DNA of 64,000 bases from UBA1206 sp045600105 (GCA_045600105.1 JAZRXG010000007.1:12909-76908); one strand, 5' to 3'; counted from the first letter of the stretch, positions 50,570 through 60,485 are shown. The notes: generated by a model from the letters alone, not told the origin. Program-made: numbers and translations.

Positions 50570-50860
50570 ATGAGCGATTTTGTGCTTGTTTTGTTGTCGT
50601 ATTTTGCGTCTTTCGGTTTTTTTGCGTTCATCGGAAGGATCGCGAGGGTTTTCGCCTCAAGAAAAAACGACGAGATATATGTTTATTTTGATAAAGAAAA
50701 GACGCTTGACGGCAAGTGGGACGTGCTCATCGCGTCGGACGACGCCGACAGGATACTTGAAGCATTGAGTGACAAATACGGACGCATATATATTTTACGG
50801 GGAGCAGACAGGTGGACGAGGAAAGAAGAGAACGGATCGAAGGAAGCGTTGAAGAAATAA
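50570..50860 (+). CDS. Small single-span membrane protein of unknown function
   Basis: A 96-residue protein that I do not recognise. One hydrophobic helix (about 4-26, VLVLLSYFASFGFFAFIG) is followed by a charged cytoplasmic-looking domain with IYVYFDKEKT and DVLIASDDADRILEAL. AAAGGAG precedes the ATG. The last 49 nt overlap the start of recD2 in another frame, so the two are probably coupled. It has the operator-bearing promoter. Confidence 0.75.
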   Translation: MSDFVLVLLSYFASFGFFAFIGRIARVFASRKNDEIYVYFDKEKTLDGKWDVLIASDDADRILEALSDKYGRIYILRGADRWTRKEENGSKEALKK

Positions 50861-53022
50861 TATATTCCAACGAAGTCAACGGCTACACCGTCTGCGTCGT
50901 TGACGTCGGAGGCGACCCCGTCACCGTCGTGGGCATCATCCCGTACCTTGCCGAAGGCGAGCATATCAGAGCGTCCGGCTCGTGGCAGGTGCATCCCACC
51001 TTCGGCCGTCAGTTCAGGGTCGACGTCTTTGAAAAGGAGCTCCCGCGCGACGAGGACGCCGTCTGGCGTTACCTTGCGTCGGGCACCATACGCGGGCTCG
51101 GACCCGTCATTGCCAGACGTATCGTCGACCGCTTCGGCAGCGATACGCTCGACGTCATCGAAAACAACCCCGAATGGCTCAGCGAGATACGCGGCATCAC
51201 TCCGGCACGGGCAAAGCAGATCGGCGAATCGTTCTGCTCGCAGTTCGGCGCGAGGGAAGCGATGGTGTTCCTCACGAACTATTTCGGGCCCTCCCTTTCG
51301 GTGAAGATATACAAAAAATACAAATCCGCGTCGTCCGACATAGTCCGCTCTAACCCGTACAGACTGTGCGACGAGATAGCGGGAGTCGGCTTTGAAAAAG
51401 CCGACAGAGTGGCGAGCGAGCTCGGATTCCCGCCCGACTCCCCCGAAAGGCTGCACGCGCTCGTCAAATATGTGCTTTCCGACGCCGCTTTCGGCGAAGG
51501 ACACTGCTTTTTGCCCTACGAAGTCCTGCTTGACAGATGTATACGCAAAGCGGGAACGGACAAAGGCAATTTCGATTCGGCGCTCGGCGAATGCGTTTCG
51601 TCGGGTGAAGTCATAAAGTCCGCGTTCGGCAGCGGCGACGCTTTCGCCCTCGTTTCGGTGCGCAAGGCCGAGGCGTACACCGCCGAAAAGCTCAAGGCCC
51701 TTGCCAAAAACGCAATGCCTTTTCCGCTTGAGGGCGTGCGCGAGCAGATAGCGTATTCCGAAAAAAAGCAAAAGATAAAATACGACGAAAAACAGATAAA
51801 GGCGATAGAAGACGCCGTCACCAACGGGGTCAGCATCGTCACCGGCGGCCCGGGAACGGGCAAAACGACGGTCATCAACGCCATAATCGACATCCTCGAG
51901 GCGCTCAGGGTGCGCTATATGCTCGCCGCCCCCACGGGCAGAGCGGCAAAACGAATGTCCGACGCGTCGGGACGCGACGCCAAGACCATACACCGTATGC
52001 TCGAAATGAGCTATTCCGACGACGACGGCCCCGTTTTTTCGCGCAATGAGGAAGACCCGCTTAACGCGAAGGTCTTCATAATCGACGAAACGTCCATGGT
52101 GGACGTGTTCCTGATGGAGGCGTTTTTGCGCGCGGTCAAGCCCGATTCGATGATAGTTTTCATCGGCGACTGCGACCAGCTGCCGCCCGTCGGCCCCGGC
52201 AACGCGCTGAGCGACATGATCGACAGCGGCGTTTTCAGCGTGACGCGGCTCGAGCACATCTTCCGTCAGGCGGAACAGTCGCTCATCGTAGTCAACGCGC
52301 ACCGCATCAACAACGGCGAAGAGCCCGATATAAGACGCAGGGACGGCGACTTCTTCTTTATGGAGCGCCACGACGCGGACGAGATAAAGACGCTCATCAG
52401 CTCACTCTGCCGCGACAGACTGCCCGCCGCCTACGGTCTGCGCCCGCTCGACGACATACAGGTCATCACGCCGACCCGCCGCGGTGAATGCGGAACTTAT
52501 GAGCTCAACCGCACGCTTCAGGAGGCGATGAACCCGCCTTCGAAATCGAAAAGAGAAAAAAAGCTGCGTGACACGATCTTCCGCGAGGGCGACAAGGTCA
52601 TGCAGATAAAGAACAACTACGACCTCGTCTGGACCAAGGACGGCGACGAAGGCGAAGGCGTCTTCAACGGCGATATCGGACGGATAATCAGCGTGGATTT
52701 CAAATCGGAATGCTTCGTGATAGATTTCGACGGCAGAAGGTGCGAATACGATTTTCTGCTTTCGGAGGACCTCGAGCTCGCTTACGCCGTCACGGTGCAC
52801 AAATCGCAGGGAAGCGAATATCCGGCGGTCATAATCCCGGTCTTCCGCTGTCCGCTCCCGCTGATGACGCGAAACCTGCTTTACACCGCGGTGACCCGTG
52901 CCAAAAAGCTGCTCATCGCCGTGGGAGAACCGCCCGTGATGATGAAAATGGCGCAGAACGATAAAAAGACGCTGCGCTTCACGGCGCTGCCGTACCTTTT
53001 TGAAGAAAGCATTGAGCCTTAA
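50812..53022 (+). CDS. recD2: RecD2-type ATP-dependent DNA helicase
   Basis: A 736-residue SF1B helicase, standard RecD2 length. The N-terminal OB-like and helix-hairpin-helix region includes YLASGTIRGLGPVIARRIVDRFG near residue 85. Walker A is VTGGPGTGKTT near 342, Walker B VFIIDETSMVD near 422, motif III FIGDCDQLPPVG near 445, and the C-terminal motifs are AYAVTVHKSQGSEYP near 660 and YTAVTRAKKLL near 692. It unwinds DNA 5' to 3'. It starts with GTG at 50812, 8 nt after GGGGAG. The final ESIEP codons and TAA come from a heptamer repeat tract. Confidence 0.95.
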   Translation: MDEERRERIEGSVEEIIYSNEVNGYTVCVVDVGGDPVTVVGIIPYLAEGEHIRASGSWQVHPTFGRQFRVDVFEKELPRDEDAVWRYLASGTIRGLGPVIARRIVDRFGSDTLDVIENNPEWLSEIRGITPARAKQIGESFCSQFGAREAMVFLTNYFGPSLSVKIYKKYKSASSDIVRSNPYRLCDEIAGVGFEKADRVASELGFPPDSPERLHALVKYVLSDAAFGEGHCFLPYEVLLDRCIRKAGTDKGNFDSALGECVSSGEVIKSAFGSGDAFALVSVRKAEAYTAEKLKALAKNAMPFPLEGVREQIAYSEKKQKIKYDEKQIKAIEDAVTNGVSIVTGGPGTGKTTVINAIIDILEALRVRYMLAAPTGRAAKRMSDASGRDAKTIHRMLEMSYSDDDGPVFSRNEEDPLNAKVFIIDETSMVDVFLMEAFLRAVKPDSMIVFIGDCDQLPPVGPGNALSDMIDSGVFSVTRLEHIFRQAEQSLIVVNAHRINNGEEPDIRRRDGDFFFMERHDADEIKTLISSLCRDRLPAAYGLRPLDDIQVITPTRRGECGTYELNRTLQEAMNPPSKSKREKKLRDTIFREGDKVMQIKNNYDLVWTKDGDEGEGVFNGDIGRIISVDFKSECFVIDFDGRRCEYDFLLSEDLELAYAVTVHKSQGSEYPAVIIPVFRCPLPLMTRNLLYTAVTRAKKLLIAVGEPPVMMKMAQNDKKTLRFTALPYLFEESIEP

Positions 53023-53029
53023 GCAAACA
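53009..53029 (+). repeat. Heptamer tract at the recD2 gene end
   Basis: GCATTGA, GCCTTAA and GCAAACA. The recD2 TAA is the end of the second unit. The expected hairpin is missing; only GGAAATT follows. A degenerate 7-nt-periodic stretch may also lie at about 53067-53107. Confidence 0.7.
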
Positions 53030-53128
53030 GGAAATTATTTTCACGCGGTGCTTGAAAACAGCGACGTCAACTCACAAGCTCTGAACTTTAAGTTATAAAC
53101 TCACAAACGGAAAGGACGTAACAACAAA

Positions 53129-55198
53129 ATGAACGAAAAAACAGTACGTTACCGCGGAGGCGGGATTTCATACGGCGTGGACGTGAGTCCAAAAGGGATC
53201 TCGGTCTCACAGATACGCGATACGGTGGAAGAAAAGATCCTTTTCTCGGGCAGACGCCCCGTGTTCAGCCTTACGGTGCGCGTGCTTGAGGACGGAAAAG
53301 AGATATGCGTCAATTCCGAAAAAGGCTGGGAAAGCGTCTCGGCTGACGAAAACGCAATGATATTTGCCGGCAACTCTGCCATCCCCGGCGTCAGCGTCAT
53401 CATATCCGTCTCGAAGACCGAGGAATTCCTCACCTTCGATACCGAAGTCATAAACACCAACGAAAAGCTTTCGGCGTACAAGTGCGATCAGCCGTCGCTC
53501 TGGTTCACCAAGAACCGCAACGTCAGATTCTTCTATCCGTACGGCTGCGGCGAAAGCAAGGTCTCGACCATAAAGGGCGGCTGGAATTCCGAACAGTCCT
53601 ATCCGTCCTTCGGCGCTTCGATGCAGTACCTCGCGTTCTGGAACGAGGTCACGCGCCGCGGCGTATACTACGGCTGCCACGACAAAGCGCCTGCGTCCAA
53701 AAAGCTCTGCTGCATCGGTGACCCGCACGATAACGATTTCTGCCTCAAATCGTGGCAGTACCTCACGGGCATCACCGACGGCAGGAACAGTCAGAAGCTT
53801 TCCGGCAGCATCTGTATGTCGGCTTTCGACGGCGACTGGTACGACGCCGCCCTCATCTATAAAAAATTCATCGAGGAAGAAGCACTTTACGATTCCGAAT
53901 ACGACGAAAACGGCAAAAAAGGCGTTCCCGAATGGCTCCGCAACACCGACTTCTGGTTCAACACCCGCGTCATCGACGACGGCGACTTTGCCGAAGACAT
54001 CATAAAGCAGGCGGAAGTCCTCGGCGTCAAGCCCGCCATACATCTTTACTATTGGCACAAGATACCGTACGACAACGACTATCCGCACTATTTCCCCGTA
54101 AAGGACAACGTGATCCCCGGACTCAAAAAGCTCCACGACGCGGGCATCAGGGTCATGCCCTACATCAACGGACGTCTCTGGGACACCCGCGACAGGGGAA
54201 TGGAGGACTTCGAGTTCACGTCCGTCGCAAAACCCAACTGCACCAAGGACCTGAACGGAGAACCGATAACCGAATCCTACGCTTCCAAGGAAGCAGACGG
54301 CAGCCCCGTCGTGCTTTCGGTAATGTGCCCGTCCACCACGCTCTGGCAGGACAAGGTCGCGTCGCTCGTCAAACAGCTTGAGGAGACCGGCTTCGACGGC
54401 GCCTATATCGATCAGATAGCGGCGGCGGAAGCCAAGACCTGCACCGACAGAACGCACAAGCATCCGTCGGGCGGCGGCGATTGGTGGTGCGCCGCGTACA
54501 ATACCATGCTCGAACGCATCGACAGGAACAGAGGCAAGGATTTCTGCCTCACCACCGAATGTACGGCAGACCCGTTCTCGCGTCATCTCGACGCGTACCT
54601 CACGTGGATATGGGTAAAGAACGACCAGGTCCCCGCCTTCCCCGCCATTTTCTCGGACAAGGTCCTGACCTACGGCACCGACTTCCGCGCGCTCGGCAAG
54701 CTCGACTACGATCTTTTCGGCGCCATTGACGAAACGGGCGTGCGTATCTTCGCGTCGCAGTCGTTCCTGTTCGGTCAGCAGATGGGCTGGATGACCCCCG
54801 AGCTCTTCTCACGTATGCCGCACCGGGACTTCTTCTGCAAGCTCGTCAGAGCGAGAGCGACCTTCCGCGATTATTTCCTTGCGGGCAGAGTGCTCCGTCC
54901 GCCCGTCATCACCGACGACGGCGAAAAGCTGATACTCACCAAGTGCCGCGAGGCGTACAACGGATATGTCGAGGCACAATGCGTCAACGGCATGATCTGG
55001 CAGTCCAAAAAAACGGGCAGAAAGGTGCTCATCCTCGTCAACTCGGGCAAGACCGACGTGAACGCAAAGGTGAAGAGCATACTCCCGAACGGAAAATACA
55101 CCTTCAAGGGCGACCTTGGAAATGAATTCGAAATCAAAAAAGGCGAATTTGAAATAAAAATGCCGCCTCTTTCCTACTGCTACACGGAGGTAGAATAA
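53129..55198 (+). CDS. DUF6259-like protein, probable glycoside hydrolase
   Basis: A 689-residue cytoplasmic protein. Its pattern matches what I know as DUF6259: an N-terminal beta-sandwich (about 1-250) with FFYPYGCGE, then a TIM-barrel-like part with AIHLYYWHKIPYDNDYPHYF near 305, GFDGAYIDQIAAAEA near 420, HPSGGGDWWCAAYNTM near 440 and TTECTADPFSRHLDAY near 468. The Asp and Glu in the last motifs would suit a retaining glycosidase, but no activity is proven. It starts after AAAGGACG and is 2 nt before the GH2 gene, so they share an operon and probably a substrate. Confidence 0.82.
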   Translation: MNEKTVRYRGGGISYGVDVSPKGISVSQIRDTVEEKILFSGRRPVFSLTVRVLEDGKEICVNSEKGWESVSADENAMIFAGNSAIPGVSVIISVSKTEEFLTFDTEVINTNEKLSAYKCDQPSLWFTKNRNVRFFYPYGCGESKVSTIKGGWNSEQSYPSFGASMQYLAFWNEVTRRGVYYGCHDKAPASKKLCCIGDPHDNDFCLKSWQYLTGITDGRNSQKLSGSICMSAFDGDWYDAALIYKKFIEEEALYDSEYDENGKKGVPEWLRNTDFWFNTRVIDDGDFAEDIIKQAEVLGVKPAIHLYYWHKIPYDNDYPHYFPVKDNVIPGLKKLHDAGIRVMPYINGRLWDTRDRGMEDFEFTSVAKPNCTKDLNGEPITESYASKEADGSPVVLSVMCPSTTLWQDKVASLVKQLEETGFDGAYIDQIAAAEAKTCTDRTHKHPSGGGDWWCAAYNTMLERIDRNRGKDFCLTTECTADPFSRHLDAYLTWIWVKNDQVPAFPAIFSDKVLTYGTDFRALGKLDYDLFGAIDETGVRIFASQSFLFGQQMGWMTPELFSRMPHRDFFCKLVRARATFRDYFLAGRVLRPPVITDDGEKLILTKCREAYNGYVEAQCVNGMIWQSKKTGRKVLILVNSGKTDVNAKVKSILPNGKYTFKGDLGNEFEIKKGEFEIKMPPLSYCYTEVE

Positions 55199-55200
55199 AA

Positions 55201-58053
55201 ATGGAACTTTCTTTTCACAGAAACAAGGACATACTCCACGTGAACAACTGCCGTCTCCGCTCCTACTATATCCCGTATGAGAGCGAAGAAAAGGCAATTA
55301 AGGGCGAAAGAAGCGAAAGCGCCTTCTTCCAATCGCTCTGCGGTGAATGGGGATTCACCTGGTACGGATCCGAAAAAGAGCTTCCCGAATTCACGTCGGG
55401 CTCCTATGTTCCCAAGGACACCCTTCCCGTACCGTCCTGCTGGCAGGTCTTCCTCGGCAGAGGCTACGACGTACCCAACTACACCAACATCGTTTATCCG
55501 TTCCCCATCGATAACCCGCCCGAGGTCCCCGAGGATGACCCCTGCGGACTTTATTCGCGCAAGTTCAACGTGAACAAGAACGGAAAACGTGTCTATATCA
55601 ACTTCGAAGGCGTCGATTCCTGCTTTTATCTGTTCATCAACGACGCTTTCGCGGGCTACAGCCAGGTGTCGCACTGCACCACCGAGATCGACATAACCGA
55701 CAAGGTGCACGACGGCGAGAACGACATCAAGGTGCTCGTCTTCAAGTGGTGTGACGGCTCATATCTCGAGGATCAGGACAAGTTCCGTCTTTCGGGCATT
55801 TTTCGCGAAGTTTTCCTGCTTTACAGAAGCGAAGACCACGCGGGCGATATCGTCGTGAAGCCCACCCTCAACGACGATTTCACCGTGGGCAACGTGGAAA
55901 TAAAAACCGACAAGCCCTATACCGCTGTCCTTTACGCTCCCGACGGCAGCGCCGTCCCGCTGAACGACATTTCGTCGCCTAAGCTCTGGAGCGACGAGAT
56001 ACCCGACCTCTACAAGCTCATCGTAAAATGCGGCGACGAATACATCCCGTTCGACATCGGCTTCCGCACGATAATGATCAAGGACCGCGTCGTTTACATC
56101 AACGGCAAAAACGTCAAGGCGCGCGGCGTCAACCGTCACGACTCGCATCCCACCAAGGGCTACGCCGTCAGCATGGAAGACATGGAAAACGACATAAAGA
56201 TAATGAAGGCCCACAATATCAACATGATAAGGACGAGCCATTATCCCAACGACCCGCGTTTCTACACGCTCTGCGACAGATACGGACTTTACGTCTGTGA
56301 TGAGGCGGACATCGAGACCCACGGTATGCAGAGAATGGGCAACTGGGGATATTTCACCGATGACCCCGCGTATGAAGAAGCCTATATGGACAGAGCAAGA
56401 AGGATGCTCGTCCGCGACCGCAACCACGCCTGCGTCATCATGTGGTCGGTCGGCAACGAATCGGGCATGGGCAGAAACCACGAGGCGATGGCTTGGTATT
56501 TTGCCTCCGAAGACGGCACGAGACTCATCCATTCCGAGGACGAGACGAGGCTCCACGAGCCGGGATTCCTCGAAAACCCCGCGACGGGCAAATGCACCTT
56601 CGTCACCGTCGACAGCCTTATGTATACGCATCCCGACAACATCAGAACTAACTATCTCGACAACCCGAACGCCGATAAGCCCTTCTTCCTCTGCGAATAC
56701 TGCCACGCGATGGGCAACGGTCCGGGAAGCCTTAAGGATTACTGGGACCTCATCTATTCCTACGACTCGTTCTTCGGCGGCTGCGTCTGGGAATTCTGCG
56801 ACCACTCCGTCATCAACGAGGAAGGTCATTTCACCTACGGCGGCGACTTCGGCGATACCCCCAACGACGCCGAATTCTGCGTTGACGGTCTCGTGTTCCC
56901 CGACAGACGTCCTCACATGGGACTTCTCGAATACAAGCAGGTCATCAAGCCGTTCACCCTCACCTATGCCGACAACGAGCTCACCTTCACGAGTCTCCGC
57001 AAGTTCAGACCGTTCGACGACGCGTATCTCGAATGGGAGGTCGTCGACGGCGGCAGACAGATAAAGAACGGAAACGAAGGCATCATCGGCACTCCTCCCG
57101 GGGAGAGCAGAAAATATCTCCTTTCCGACGTGACCGAAAAGGGCGAAAAAGCCTACCTCAACGTGTACGTCAAATATAACGCCACGGGTGAAGAGATCGG
57201 TTTCGCGCAGTTCAGGCTCGCAAAAGAGACCATCGTGCGCGAATTTACCGCGAAAGCCTTCAAAGAGACCGAGACCGCTTTCGTCAGAGGCGACATTGCC
57301 ATCGACAAAGCAACCGGCATGCCCGTCCTTCCCGAATCGGTACGTCCCGCGCACCTCACCGTATGGCGCGCCCCCACCGATAACGACAGATACAGCAAAG
57401 CCGCGTGGTACGACAACGGCTATTTCGGCGCGGTGACCGAAAACAGAGGACTCCGCCTTGAGGGCGACGACCTCGTCTGCGATTTCGCGCTCACGAACGG
57501 CGAAAAGACCATTGTCACCGGAAAGATAATCTACACCCCGTATCTCGAAGGCGTGAACGTCAGGGTCGAGGCAAAACGCAATATGACCATGCCTTATCTC
57601 CCGAGATTCGGATTTGAATTCGAACTGCAGAAGGACTTCGCAAACGCCGTCTATTTCGGCATGGGACCTTACGAAAGCTACACCGACAAGCAGAACGCTT
57701 CGAGGATGGGACTTTACGACACTACCGCCGACGACAACTTCGAGCATTACATCAAGCCGCAGGAGAATATGGCGCATATCTCCACCGAATACCTCGAGGT
57801 CAACAACGGAAACAGCGTCGCCACCTTCATTTACGACGGCGAACCGTTCTCGTTCAACCTCAACCGCTACGGCAGCGAGGAAATGACGAACAAGCTCCAT
57901 GACCACGAGCTCGTCGATTCGGGCAGGGTCTTCCTCAATATCGACGCGTTCCACGACGGCATCGGCAGCAATTCCTGCGGCATCCAGCCGCTTCCGCAGT
58001 ACCGCATGAACAGCGAGGAATTCAGCTTTGGCTTCATAATCTCGCATCTTTGA
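55201..58053 (+). CDS. lacZ: GH2 family beta-galactosidase (LacZ type)
   Basis: A 950-residue LacZ-type glycosidase. The sugar-binding jelly roll at the start includes GLYSRKFNV, the TIM barrel has RGVNRHDSHPTKGYAV near residue 315, general acid Glu in WSVGNESGMGRNHEAM near 420 and nucleophile Glu in FLCEYCHAMGNGPGS near 497, and the C-terminal Bgal_small_N domain includes PTDNDR and MGPYESYTDK. There is no signal peptide, so it hydrolyses imported beta-galactosides. GGAGGT lies at the end of the DUF6259 gene, 2 nt upstream. Confidence 0.95.
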   Translation: MELSFHRNKDILHVNNCRLRSYYIPYESEEKAIKGERSESAFFQSLCGEWGFTWYGSEKELPEFTSGSYVPKDTLPVPSCWQVFLGRGYDVPNYTNIVYPFPIDNPPEVPEDDPCGLYSRKFNVNKNGKRVYINFEGVDSCFYLFINDAFAGYSQVSHCTTEIDITDKVHDGENDIKVLVFKWCDGSYLEDQDKFRLSGIFREVFLLYRSEDHAGDIVVKPTLNDDFTVGNVEIKTDKPYTAVLYAPDGSAVPLNDISSPKLWSDEIPDLYKLIVKCGDEYIPFDIGFRTIMIKDRVVYINGKNVKARGVNRHDSHPTKGYAVSMEDMENDIKIMKAHNINMIRTSHYPNDPRFYTLCDRYGLYVCDEADIETHGMQRMGNWGYFTDDPAYEEAYMDRARRMLVRDRNHACVIMWSVGNESGMGRNHEAMAWYFASEDGTRLIHSEDETRLHEPGFLENPATGKCTFVTVDSLMYTHPDNIRTNYLDNPNADKPFFLCEYCHAMGNGPGSLKDYWDLIYSYDSFFGGCVWEFCDHSVINEEGHFTYGGDFGDTPNDAEFCVDGLVFPDRRPHMGLLEYKQVIKPFTLTYADNELTFTSLRKFRPFDDAYLEWEVVDGGRQIKNGNEGIIGTPPGESRKYLLSDVTEKGEKAYLNVYVKYNATGEEIGFAQFRLAKETIVREFTAKAFKETETAFVRGDIAIDKATGMPVLPESVRPAHLTVWRAPTDNDRYSKAAWYDNGYFGAVTENRGLRLEGDDLVCDFALTNGEKTIVTGKIIYTPYLEGVNVRVEAKRNMTMPYLPRFGFEFELQKDFANAVYFGMGPYESYTDKQNASRMGLYDTTADDNFEHYIKPQENMAHISTEYLEVNNGNSVATFIYDGEPFSFNLNRYGSEEMTNKLHDHELVDSGRVFLNIDAFHDGIGSNSCGIQPLPQYRMNSEEFSFGFIISHL

Positions 58054-58070
58054 TAAAATAAAATCAAAAA

Positions 58071-58090
58071 GGGCGGCTTCATTGCCGCCC
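58071..58090 (+). terminator. Weak hairpin after the GH2 gene
   Basis: GGGCGGC-TTCATT-GCCGCCC without a T run. It may slow or partly stop transcription before the hydroxyacid dehydrogenase gene. Confidence 0.4.
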
Positions 58091-58118
58091 GATCTTGAAT
58101 ATGAAACGGGGAATATAA

Positions 58119-59045
58119 ATGAAAATAGTGTTTCTTGACACCGCGACTCTCGGCGACGACGTCGATCTTTCCGCGTTCGGAACTCTCGGCGACGTGACGT
58201 ACTACCGCACCACCGATCCGTCGGACATTCCTTCACGGCTTGCCGACGCGGACGTCGCGGTGCTCAACAAGATAAAACTCAACGAAAGCAACCTGAAAGA
58301 CGTCAAAAACCTCCAGCTCATCTGCGTATGCGCCACCGGGACCGACAACATCGATTCTAAGTACTGCGAAAAACGCGGAATCGCCGTCAGAAACGTCGCG
58401 GGGTATTCCACCGACAGCGTCGCCGCACTCACCGTGGCGACCGTGCTTCAGCTCGCTGTGCACATGGACGAATACACGCGCTTCGTCCGCGACGGCAGCT
58501 ATTCGGAGGGCAGCGTCGCCAACAGACTTTCTCCCCCCTATCACGACCTTTTCGGCAAAACGTGGGGCATCGTCGGCTACGGCAACATCGGCAGACGCAT
58601 CGGCGGCATCGCCAAAGCGTTCGGCTGCCGGCTCATCGTCAACAAGCGCACGCCCGTTGACGACGCCGAGTGCGTGGACATCGACACGCTCTGCAGGGAA
58701 TCAGATATAATCACGCTCAACTGTCCGCTCACCGACGCGACGAGGAACCTCATCAACGCCGAAAGGATAGCCATGATGAAAAAGGACGTGCTCATCGTCA
58801 ACGCCGCGAGAGGCGGTGTGTGGGACGAAAAAGCCGTTGCCGAAGCCGTTGCAAACGGAAAAATCGGAGGCGTCGGCTGCGACGTTTACACGTCAGAGCC
58901 GTTCGGCAAAGACCACCCGTTCTACGCGATACGCGGCAACGCCAACGTCTGCCTCACTCCGCACATGGCGTGGGGCTCGGTCGAAGCGCGTAAGATACTC
59001 ATGGAAAAGGTTTACGGCAACATAAAGACGTTTTTTGAGGGCTGA
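58119..59045 (+). CDS. D-isomer-specific 2-hydroxyacid dehydrogenase
   Basis: A 308-residue NAD-dependent dehydrogenase of the GRHPR/lactate type. The catalytic and binding parts are visible: VCATGTDNID near residue 70, the Rossmann motif GIVGYGNIGRRIG near 149, Arg in VNAARGGVWDE near 228, Glu in TSEPFGKDHP near 260 and His in LTPHMAWGS near 280. It may reduce hydroxypyruvate or glyoxylate, but the substrate is open. It is 3 nt before fumC, so they are co-transcribed. Confidence 0.93.
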   Translation: MKIVFLDTATLGDDVDLSAFGTLGDVTYYRTTDPSDIPSRLADADVAVLNKIKLNESNLKDVKNLQLICVCATGTDNIDSKYCEKRGIAVRNVAGYSTDSVAALTVATVLQLAVHMDEYTRFVRDGSYSEGSVANRLSPPYHDLFGKTWGIVGYGNIGRRIGGIAKAFGCRLIVNKRTPVDDAECVDIDTLCRESDIITLNCPLTDATRNLINAERIAMMKKDVLIVNAARGGVWDEKAVAEAVANGKIGGVGCDVYTSEPFGKDHPFYAIRGNANVCLTPHMAWGSVEARKILMEKVYGNIKTFFEG

Positions 59046-59048
59046 AAA

Positions 59049-60425
59049 ATGGAATACCGCATAGAACACGATTCAATGGGCGACGTAAAAGTCCCGCGTG
59101 AGAGCTATTGGGGCGCCCAGACAGAAAGAAGCAGACAGAATTTCAGAATAGGCGTCGGAAAAGAAGTCATGCCCGATGAAATAATCCACGCCTTCGGCAT
59201 ACTCAAAAAAGCGGCGGCTCGTGCGAATGCCGTCCTCGTTCCGCGGAAAATGACCGAAGAAAAGCTCGCCGCCATCGAAAAAGCGTGCGACGAAGTCATC
59301 GACGGAACGCTTAAAGCGCACTTTCCGCTCGTCGTGTTCCAGACGGGTTCGGGCACGCAGTCGAATATGAACGCCAACGAGGTCATAGCCAACAGGGCGA
59401 ACGAGATACTCGGCAAAAAACTCTGCCACCCCAACGACGACGTCAATATGAGCCAGTCGTCCAACGACACGTTCCCCACGGCAATGCATATTTCCGCGCT
59501 CATCGCCATCGAGGACAGACTGCTTCCCGCGGTCGACGGACTTGTGAAGACGTTTTACGCGCTTGAAAAGGAAAACGAAGGCGTCATCAAGTCGGGCAGA
59601 ACGCATCTGCAGGACGCCACCCCGATCGCGTTTTCTCAGGAGATATCCGGCTGGCGCTTCAGTCTCGAGCGCGACACCGAAATGATAAAAGAAGCATCAG
59701 ACAAATTGCGCTATCTGTCGCTCGGCGGCACCGCCGTCGGCACGGGCATCAACGCTCCCGCACTTTTCGGCGAAAAAGCGGCGGAAGAGATAACGAAGAT
59801 CACGGGCAAAGCGTTTTACAGCGAAAAAAACAAGTTCCACTCCCTCACGTCCAAGGATGAGCTTGTTTTTGCTCACGGCGCACTCAAGGCGCTTGCCGCC
59901 GATATGATGAAGATAGCAAACGACGTGCGTTTCCTCGCGTCGGGACCCCGCAACGGACTCGGCGAAATAACCATACCCGCCAACGAGCCGGGCTCGTCGA
60001 TAATGCCGGGCAAGGTCAACCCCACCCAATGCGAGGCGGTCACGATGGTCGCCCTGCAGGTCATGGGCAACGACACCGTCGTCGGAATGGCGGCGTCGCA
60101 GGGAAATTTCGAGCTCAACGTGTTCATGCCCGTCTGCATTTATGATTTCCTGCAGTCTGTGCGGCTGCTTGCCGACTGCATAACGTCGTTCAACGTCAAC
60201 TGCGCCGCCGGCATAAAGGCGGATAAGGCAAAAATGAAGGAATGTCTCGACCGCTCTCTCATGCTCGTCACCTGCCTCAACCCGTATATCGGCTACGAAA
60301 ACGCCGCAAAAGTCGCCAAAAAAGCGTACGCCGAGAACATTTCACTCAAAGAAGCCTGCGTCTCTCTCGGGTATCTCACCGCGGAAAAATTCGACGAAGT
60401 GTTCAGATACGAGAATATGGTGTGA
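59049..60425 (+). CDS. fumC: Class II fumarate hydratase
   Basis: A 458-residue fumarase that interconverts fumarate and malate without an Fe-S cluster. The substrate-site segments are TGSGTQSNMNANEV near residue 98, SSNDTFPTAMH near 138, SGRTHLQDATP near 185 and the superfamily signature GSSIMPGKVNP near 318. It joins malic enzyme (39105-40268) in C4-acid metabolism. The start is 3 nt after the dehydrogenase stop. A heptamer tract and terminator end the unit. Confidence 0.97.
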   Translation: MEYRIEHDSMGDVKVPRESYWGAQTERSRQNFRIGVGKEVMPDEIIHAFGILKKAAARANAVLVPRKMTEEKLAAIEKACDEVIDGTLKAHFPLVVFQTGSGTQSNMNANEVIANRANEILGKKLCHPNDDVNMSQSSNDTFPTAMHISALIAIEDRLLPAVDGLVKTFYALEKENEGVIKSGRTHLQDATPIAFSQEISGWRFSLERDTEMIKEASDKLRYLSLGGTAVGTGINAPALFGEKAAEEITKITGKAFYSEKNKFHSLTSKDELVFAHGALKALAADMMKIANDVRFLASGPRNGLGEITIPANEPGSSIMPGKVNPTQCEAVTMVALQVMGNDTVVGMAASQGNFELNVFMPVCIYDFLQSVRLLADCITSFNVNCAAGIKADKAKMKECLDRSLMLVTCLNPYIGYENAAKVAKKAYAENISLKEACVSLGYLTAEKFDEVFRYENMV

Positions 60426-60429
60426 AAAA

Positions 60430-60457
60430 GCATTAAGCCTTAAGAGAATAAGAAAGG
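60430..60457 (+). repeat. Heptamer tract after fumC
   Basis: GCATTAA, GCCTTAA, GAGAATA and AGAAAGG lead into the hairpin. Confidence 0.75.
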
Positions 60458-60485
60458 AATTTCGCATTTTTGTGAAATTCCTTTT
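60453..60485 (+). terminator. Terminator after fumC
   Basis: AAAGGAATTTCGCA pairs with TGTGAAATTCCTTT around a TTTT loop and ends in T's. Confidence 0.8.
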
